From positions 40,141 to 65,174 of the forward strand of contig BMAT01009223.1 in NCBI GenBank assembly GCA_019649035.1: a stretch of DNA of 25,034 bases, written 5' to 3'. Shown one piece after another: positions 17,912-25,034 of the stretch (position 1 is its first letter; every line of letters begins with the position of its first letter). Below the pieces are notes generated by a model that saw nothing but the letters and a program-made list of their open reading frames with translations, was not told where the DNA came from and searched no databases. Both the position numbers and the translations under genes were made by a program. Source of the stretch: Elysia marginata (lineage: Eukaryota > Mollusca > Gastropoda > Plakobranchidae).

Positions 17912-20250
17912 CTGCAATACGAAATAAATGAACTTTTTTAGACATAATGAAATTAGAGCGTAAAAGTAATTCATCGACAATCCTTTTATTAACTTTTGCT
18001 ATGATAAAAAGATTTTTGCTGACATAATCAAACCAAATTTTAAAAATTAAAAATTAAAAATTGTCTTTCTTCCTTGTATTGTATGAACAACAAAATAATT
18101 CAAAACGACTTTCGGACGAAAATAGTCTTTTAACCGTACAATTTTTCAGAATTGGATTGGTTTTTAAACAAAATTTATCACCTTTACATAAAGTTATGTG
18201 TGTCGTCTCCTAAAAACAATCAAAAGATGTTCTATGCCGAAATAAAGTTGAGCTTTTGGCACGTTTCGTTTCCAAAGGTAACTTTTGTGTTCAATATCTT
18301 CTAGGTCAGAATGAAATTTGTGACGGTGAAATTAAACCGAGGGTTAAACAGGTGACTCATTAAGACTCCCTGCTTCAGGATTTATGAATAGTTTTGCAGT
18401 GCTAAGAATGTGTTCCTCCTTTATGACAAGATGCAAAGGATCTGTAAATCAAACGTAAAGGTTTTTTTTTTCGTTTTGGTTAGCTGTAGAGTGCAATGAA
18501 ATTATATCGATTGCTTTTTTTAAGGAAGTAAAGCTGCAATCATGAGCTAAAAAAACCCTTGGTCTTTTCCACCCCCACACAGCCATAGTTCCCAGAGAAA
18601 ATAATGGCCTCAGCATGATCTAAACTTTAAACCAGTGATCAGTCCGCCGCACTGCCCTTTTTTATAATAATCCTTAAATTGGCTAATTCCAAAATGTGTC
18701 ATATAAAATAACATTTAAAACCAGTCCTGTCTGACACGACCATTATATTGATTTTAGTATCCTTCATGAGAGTCACAAAACTGTTGGAACTTCGAGAATC
18801 TTAGCTGATCTTGTAAAAACTCTATTACGCAAGTTCAATAATTTAATGATGAAAGCTTAGAAAATTTTCATGTTGTGGGAGAAAGACGAATACCCCTAAT
18901 AAGTTGTCTTGTTTGTTTGTTTTTTTTTAGTACAGGAGATGGGTGTTGTGTGGCGTAGTGAATTTCCTCGTACATTAATCAAGCTTTGCAAATTTTATCT
19001 TTAGTTGAACATTCGTAGCCATTCTTAAGTTTTATCGAGCTAGTAGCTTTACAAATGTGAGGCAACCAGAGTGAACGTCTCTCAGACTTGTTTGAGTTAG
19101 AGCCCTAGAGCACAAATCTGCTATAGGATAATCCATTTCTATTTGCTTCAAAATGAAATTTTTCAGCGCATATCAAATGTAGAGTCATAGTTTTTTTATG
19201 TAATAGATAGTACACAAAGTTGTTAGAGTCGCAAAATCCTTTCTCTAAAAATACCAAAGCTTTTAGAATTTAAAATAAGAGAAAAACTGTGCGATATCAC
19301 ATAGGACTTTGAAGGAAGAGCTGGTCACACTTTAACCTCAATTTACCAAGTCCAACTAAAAGTTCACAAAGATCCTATTTCATTCCCTGCTCACGCATGA
19401 TATAAAAATAACGGCATGTACCTGATTTGGCATTGTTGCCTTTTTCATATTTTCATATAAAATATCTAGCGTGGGAAATTTAAATATCCATAAATTCTTT
19501 GACGGTTTAAGTTTTTAACTAAGAATCTATCACAATTTAAACTTAAAGCACTAGTTTCCACCCTCTAAAGCATTGTTTTCTTTCTAAACACCGCTTAGTT
19601 TCACACCAAATACGATTAGGAGGAGGTGAGAGAGGGGTGAAACTTTTATCAGATCTCTAAGAGTAAAAAGTAAGAACTGGTTGTGTGTGCAGTTTAAAGT
19701 GTGCCATATTTGTTTAAGTTAAATGCTTAGTTCTTGCAGCTATGATCTATGATAGACGGATGTCCACAACGCCAGTTTGACTTAGATCTTTAGTATAACG
19801 TTACATAACGCTAGATAAATTTATTCTATTGTCTGTTACTTTTAATATAATAAAGCCGAAACAAATATCTATCTTGCGGTAAAAAATATTTTATACTACC
19901 GATCTTCTATTATAGATATTTGTGAATTTCAAATAAATTGTACAGGTTTGTTGTGGTAACCACGCAAACGTTTAGAAACTCATAAGATTTATGCGCTATA
20001 TTGTAAGATTCAGACACTCCCTTGCTTTCTCGACTGCGCTTCTTGAAATGCAGAGCACATAATAAAAACCACTATGAAAAAATAGCCAATTCCATTTCAG
20101 TCTCTGGGACTTTGCAACGCCCAAATCTAAAGTCTTTAGCAATCATATCACGTGTTGTCTAAAGCGCTAGGATTTTCTCTTGTAGCATTGAAAGAGGAAA
20201 AGTTTTGTAATTGTTAGACACTGCACGATCATGAGAATAAAAAAGCTTAA
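17912..20250. other. Upstream GPCR intron, no exon seen
   Basis: Sequence upstream of the TM4 exon on the gene strand. No stretch encodes TM1-TM3 landmarks (GNxxV, LAxxD, DR before a donor), so this is most likely intron. Confidence 0.6.
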
Positions 20251-20261
20251 AGATAGATAGG

Positions 20262-20329
<68 letters not shown>

Positions 20330-20380
20330 TAGATAGATATATAGATAAATAGATAGATAGATACATAGATAGATAGAGAT
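20251..20380. repeat. Compound (GATA)n/(GACA)n microsatellite
   Basis: TAGA repeats with a central (CAGA)5 block at about 20308-20328, then TAGA again with AAAT and ATAT interruptions. It resembles the Bkm-type GATA/GACA pattern known from many animals. A purine-rich tail follows, with (GAAA)n at 20467-20488. Confidence 0.97.
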
Positions 20381-20460
20381 GGAGGAAAAAAAAGAAGGAC
20401 GATTAACAGGCAGAGAGATGGGTAGAGACAAAGACACACGGTCAGACAAAAAAATACTAA

Positions 20461-20489
20461 AAACTAAGAAAGAAAGAAAGAAAGAAAAA
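20461..20489. repeat. (GAAA)n microsatellite
   Basis: Five to six GAAA units in the purine-rich stretch that trails the GATA/GACA array. Confidence 0.9.
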
Positions 20490-23400
20490 CTTAGTCCTAC
20501 ATGAAAGGAAACAGAAGCCGGGTACAAAACCTTGCCATTATGAAAAGAGAGTCAATTTTTGCTTAAAACGAGAGAGAAACAAGAAATTATAAGAATCAGA
20601 AAGAAAATTCTGGACAACATAGCAGTTGGCATAAAAAAACTAAGGTTAATGTAAAAATCACGAACTTCGTCAAAGAAAAAAGAACTGTAATAATTTATAT
20701 TTAAGCTTTTTATTAAGAATGCCGTTGAAAGGAACACTGATCACGCAATTATTAATAAACCGTACAAAGACGAAGCAAAATCTTTGGTTAACGTTTATCT
20801 ACCGGAGGCATGGTCAAAGAAGAAAACTAATGGTTGGGGCATAAAAACAAAATGAATAACAATACGTCACGAGTAGATTGCAGGAGCATGTGATATGAAT
20901 ATAATAATTTAATTCAGTAGTTAGCCATTTCTTTTTACATGTTGAATACTGCATTGGTGGTGAAGATCGATAACCTCAATTAACACAAAACTTTGAGTAG
21001 ATGTTGTATTTTGAATACGATTCCGGTTACGAGGAAATCATAATTGTCATGGTAAACCGTGCCGCCTAACTGCTATGGAAATTTAAAAAAAAAACGTATT
21101 GCTTTTCTATGAGCGTGTGATTGTAAACATTACGTTACAGCACTAAGGCGGCAAGGTAATGCATTCTCTTTATGTGGCAAGTAACAAGAAACTTTGAATT
21201 TCATTGATCCTACAAGGCGGAGAGTGTGAGTATGCATATTCTTATTCATTGATTGTTCTGTTGTTTATAAAACCCGTCTGAACGTACAATAAGATCAGAC
21301 TGAGGTCCGACATTATCGGGTTTTGTAGAACTGGAAGGATGAAGCCGAGATAAGACAGCTAAGGGAAGAAAAATTGTTTGAAAAAAAGGACAAAAAGGAG
21401 GTAAAACGCAATTGTGTCTGCAAGTTTTAACTATTAATTTTTTCTCTATTCATACATCTTTCAATTTTACCAATCAATCTCGCTTGCTTTGATTTGAAGA
21501 TTTCCATTACTCTGGCTCCCTGCTGTCTAACTAGACAAGAAAACGTACGGCGACGAGTGAGCAGAATGGTTGTAATATTTTCTGGGGGCTAACCCACAAT
21601 AGTGCTGTGTTTACCTGACAACAAATATACTTTGATAGCAATAATCATGAGATGCATACATGACTCAGAAAAGCCGCTTTTTAAATACTTGTAAAACTAT
21701 GACATATTCGAAGGATGCATTTCCAAGTCATAAAAATTTGGTTAGGAACACATAGGCTAAATGATCTCTTAAATAATATACTTTTTTCTCCCAAAGTAAT
21801 GTCTAATGTTTACAGACATTTCGAAACGTTTTGAAAAAAAAATAATGCCAAAGGGGTGGAAGAAGCTCTAGAATTTTTTACCATACCATCCTATTATAGC
21901 TTTGGTTTGCCGCATCCGCTCCCCGATATAAAGTGACTGAAAGAGAATGCTTGAACTAGCTATCATACCAAGTCGCCTTGTTGCAAAATATGGGCCTTGG
22001 TTGGGTTAGTTTTCAAGCAGATGGCGGTCATCGTCACTTTCAAAAGCTGAACAGATTTTCCCTGAACGCTGTTCACTTTAGATCCTTAGGAAGACAATGC
22101 AGTCTCCATTTGGTTACACTATAAACGCAAGAGTTCCATGGCTTCTTAGCTTGCTGTAGCTGGTCTCTCCCTCTATTCTGCATGGCATTCATCTAGAACT
22201 ATAATGTTATCAGAATAGTAAAAATCCAATTTAGAATGGCCTCTTTCCTCTTTCCTTACCAGCCACAGTTGCATTTTTGTTGTATTATTGTTTCATGCTC
22301 ATTTCATTTTCAAGTCTTGATAAAAAAAAAGTGTGCTTGTAGCAACTTCAACGTTTTGAATAAACAAAATCAAGGCTTCTTGTCCACGAATGCTGTCTGT
22401 GTTTTTAAGTGTGCAAAGACAATACCAGAAGGTGAGAGTGTTAAAGACTAATTGAATCTGCATGGAAAGTCCTTTAAGCGAGTTGAAGTTCATCTTGTTT
22501 GAGAGAAGGGTACAGACGACGGGCAAAAAAAAACACATAGGAATAGACGATATTTCCCCACATTTTTTGTTCTTTTTTTTCTTCTGTTTAAAAAAAAAGA
22601 TTTTTGCAATTTCGATTCTCCACTGGTTTATTTTTTTACACTGGCAAATTTCTACAAAGCTTTAGTTTAAGGGGAGATAAGATAGTGTGACAACATTCTC
22701 TTTTTAAGAGTAGGCCTAGGTGCGATGTTTGAAACAAAGACAAAAATGAATATTGATCTAGCTCAGAGAAAAACATCGTTCGGTCATAGAGGTTTTTAAA
22801 GATATATAATATATCAAGTTAAATATTTGAATGCTTTTTAAAGTTAAAAAAAAGCTGTCTAACTAGCAGAGGGAAAAGAAACATAAGTTCAAACAGGACT
22901 GGTGGATGACTCCATTTTTATCCGATTTCAGCTGAGAGTTACCATAGGCCCAGAACGGGAGGGAATTCGACTCTTCTTCACTTCCGGTTTGACTAGGGAT
23001 ATTTGAACATTTCTCTAAGCCTACTTTCTGTTTTCCATGTTATATTTTACCTTTTACAAAACGTTTTTTTATTACATCTCTAAAGAAGCTCAGTGTGCTG
23101 CTTGAATATTGCTTTTTATGTACTAGATTCTTATATTGTATTTCAGTGATCTGGATCTCCAGCCACACGACCTAGCTTCCTGAGATGCCGGTTTTCTTTA
23201 AAAAAAAAAAAACTATATCAGTTCTCGAAAAATGTGTTTACACTTAGATCGTTTGGCCTATGTCTATAAGTTGCGCTGGCACGGAACCTAGGATCATCGT
23301 TGCTGGCTTAACTCCCCACAGATAGCTTTCTTCTTATTAAAAGAAAGCTTGAAATAAGGCCTTATACCAGAAAAACACTCAAATATGACAGAGGCCAAGC

Positions 23401-23619
23401 AATGAGTTTTGAGTTCTACCTTCAAGTTATATTTTATCTTTAATATAATCATATGTTTGCCAAGGGCGAGACATAGCTCTCCGCATATGAGCCCAAAAAC
23501 GGCATTCGCATTAAAAAATCAAAGAAAATTTGTCAAGTAGAGCTTAAGGGCCCTAAGGTAAGAACGAAAAAAACGTCATACGTAGAGCCTAAAAGAAAAA
23601 TGGCGACCAAAATCTACGC
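20490..23619. other. AT-rich sequence, no gene seen
   Basis: Probably a continuation of the upstream receptor intron. Short open frames occur on both strands (for example 22236-22451 plus and 22299-22538 minus) and none shows a domain. Small palindromes such as GATATATAATATATC near 22802 are within chance for AT-rich DNA. Confidence 0.55.
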
Positions 23620-23757
23620 TAGATTTAGACCTATTTCAGACTCTAGATCTAGATATCTTCTGCATCTAGGTCTAAATGTAGATAACCTAAATTGATTTAT
23701 AGATCTAAGTCACAATGTTAGAGACTAATTTAGATTTTTTATCTATCTAAACTAGAT
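23620..23757. repeat. TCTAGA/AGATCTA-rich degenerate patch
   Basis: Many variants of TAGATCTA and CTAGA occur on both strands, including a perfect 12-base palindrome TCTAGATCTAGA at 23642-23653. The spacing is irregular, so it is a degenerate AT-rich satellite-like patch and not a clean tandem array. Confidence 0.55.
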
Positions 23758-24231
23758 TGTACAGAACTCAACAAACAAAGTTTGGAAGTGGGCAAAAGTA
23801 TAACTTATTTATGTACATTCCTCCGTCTACCAAAATGCGTCCTAAAAACTAGGCTAATGAACAGTTTTTCTTAGTGCAGAGTCAGAGCTATCCCTAAAGA
23901 TTTGACCTGAACCCTTTACCACCAACCACATACTTGGAGCTAAACAATCTGTTCGCTTTTCTATACGCTGAACAAAACCCCCTTTCTTCTTCAATATCAT
24001 AGTAATGTGTCAAAAATATTTTTTTTCTTTTTTTTTTTAAATTAAAAGAACAGCATATTAGAAACATCATAAGCAATCAGATATTATATCTACAAAGTAA
24101 TGACTTTTTAAAAAATCACAAAATATTTTGCACCAACCAAATGGAGTCACAGGTTAAAATACTTTTGGACAACAGGGACACAAGGGTACCAGACCCATGG
24201 GAATTAAAGCATTTTTTTTAACCAGAATATT
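23758..24231. other. AT-rich sequence, no gene seen
   Basis: Only homopolymer runs and short frames without motifs are present between the TCTAGA-rich patch and the CpG-richer block. Confidence 0.55.
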
Positions 24232-24430
24232 TCAAGATCCTACCAGATGGCTGAGGCCGTGGAGGGGGATGAGCGTATATTTGCCAGGTCTAATTGGACA
24301 CAAGCGAAAGCTGATCTCTAGCCCGTGACCTTGGTAATCCAGATGGAATATGAGCAGAAGAGTATCGCGGCGATACCCAGATTGAATCGAGACCGAGATA
24401 GCTAATACGCATTGTATTTTCCCCACTCTT
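24232..24430. other. CpG- and GC-richer block of unknown origin
   Basis: This block has visibly more G, C and CpG than the AT-rich DNA on both sides and contains a palindrome GTATCGCGGCGATAC at 24362-24376. Minus-strand frames are open for about 64 and 73 codons, but I recognise no domain in them. A plus-strand frame with two or three stops is equally plausible. It may be an inserted repeat or an unrecognised exon. Confidence 0.45.
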
Positions 24431-24658
24431 GCATGTGTCGTATTGGAAAGTTGTATACTTTGAAGATATTAAAGATCGGTGCATTTTGTCGGGTTTTTTT
24501 TGTTTTGGCAAATTCGCGCGTAAAATTTAAAACTTTATATCTCACGAATTTTTCTTTTGCAAAATGCTGAACTATGTGAGTTAAAGTTCCGCACAACGAG
24601 GAACGCTAGTTAGCTTTTACCCTTGTATTAAAATTTTTGATGTGATGTTCGTTGATAT

Positions 24659-24900
24659 AAAAACTGTACTTTTTTCTAAGTGCAAAAAGATGCGTCGCTG
24701 GTGGTTTTTTTCGTTGAATCTTGCTCAATTTTTACCTTTTTGCCTTTTTTTAAAAGTAGTCAGCACCCGCCCCTAAGAACCAGTTTAGCTAAAAAATTGT
24801 GTACTTTTTCGTCTTTCAAAAAGATGCGCCACTATTTTTTTCTACAATCATGCTCAGTTTTATTAGCTATTTGCTTGTTATCCGGAGTTTTCAGCGTTCA
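24659..24900. repeat. Diverged tandem duplication, period about 134 bp
   Basis: Two blocks align: AAAACTGTACTTTTT with GCAAAAAGATGCGTC and AATCTTGCTCAATTTTTA (24660-24735), and AAAATTGTGTACTTTTT with TCAAAAAGATGCGCC and AATCATGCTCAGTTTTATT (24792-24863). Because the period and frame nearly agree, an open frame of 102 codons spans both on the plus strand. Its low complexity and lack of a recognisable domain argue against a gene. Confidence 0.6.
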
Positions 24901-25034
24901 AAAGGCAAAATTCACCCTGTTTAAATTCAATGCCTTGTTTTCTCCTTTGTATAATGTACACGATTTCCATGAATGTAAGGCGCCGTGAGTTATCACCTAA
25001 TTGTAAGAAAAGACGTTGTACAAATGTAGTCAAT

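Noticed and set aside
21798..21822. AATGTCT...AGACATT inverted repeat
   Set aside because: A 7-bp stem in AT-rich DNA is within chance and nothing nearby gives it a role.
24232..24596. Minus-strand frames of 64-73 codons as receptor 5' exons
   Set aside because: They lack any TM1-TM3 landmark, and no donor follows an E/D-R codon pair there.
1..25034. CRISPR array, bacterial operon, phage or plasmid features
   Set aside because: Spliced exons, microsatellites and retroelement fossils show eukaryotic nuclear DNA. The only regular repeat array (7381-7676) has no spacers.

Overview
The window is eukaryotic, AT-rich and mostly non-coding. It looks like an invertebrate animal genome. A gastropod or other mollusc is my best guess, from the mix of large introns, a Penelope-like retroelement with a GIY-YIG domain, a tRNA-derived SINE whose tail resembles molluscan ones as I remember them, and GATA/GACA microsatellites. 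The sequence alone does not settle the organism. One short assembly gap (Ns, 13100-13266) lies inside an intron next to an AAG microsatellite.

The only gene I can support is the 3' part of a class A (rhodopsin-like) G-protein-coupled receptor on the minus strand. Five exons run from 17911 down to 8205: TM4 (17788-17911), ECL2+TM5 (15129-15355), intracellular loop 3 (10749-10887), TM6 (9253-9378) and TM7+C-tail (8205-8471). All their splice sites are GT/AG and every phase joins cleanly, giving 293 codons and a stop. The exons for TM1-TM3 are not visible. The first exon seen here begins exactly inside the DR|Y codon junction, so they should lie upstream, probably past 25034. The receptor has peptide-receptor character, but I cannot name the ligand.

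Region by region: 156-1135 (minus) is a decayed Penelope-like element with an Arg/Glu-containing GIY-YIG endonuclease and its zinc-finger linker. 1141-5329 is AT-rich sequence with a GA microsatellite and no gene. 5335-6230 (plus) is the C-terminal end of a dead non-LTR retrotransposon split by a 302-bp SINE with target-site duplications. 7381-7676 is a 23-bp minisatellite with an alternating dimer pattern, downstream of the receptor's stop codon. 8205-17911 is the receptor gene. 17912-25034 holds no recognisable exon; it contains a GATA/GACA array, a TCTAGA-rich patch, an unexplained CpG-rich block near 24.23-24.43 kb and a diverged tandem duplication near the right end.

I found no novel multi-gene system. 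The observations most worth a second look are the loop-3 exon with a weak donor facing a T/G-rich tract, a hairpin and in-frame open stretch right after the receptor stop codon, the nested SINE-in-LINE insertion, and the unexplained CpG-rich block.
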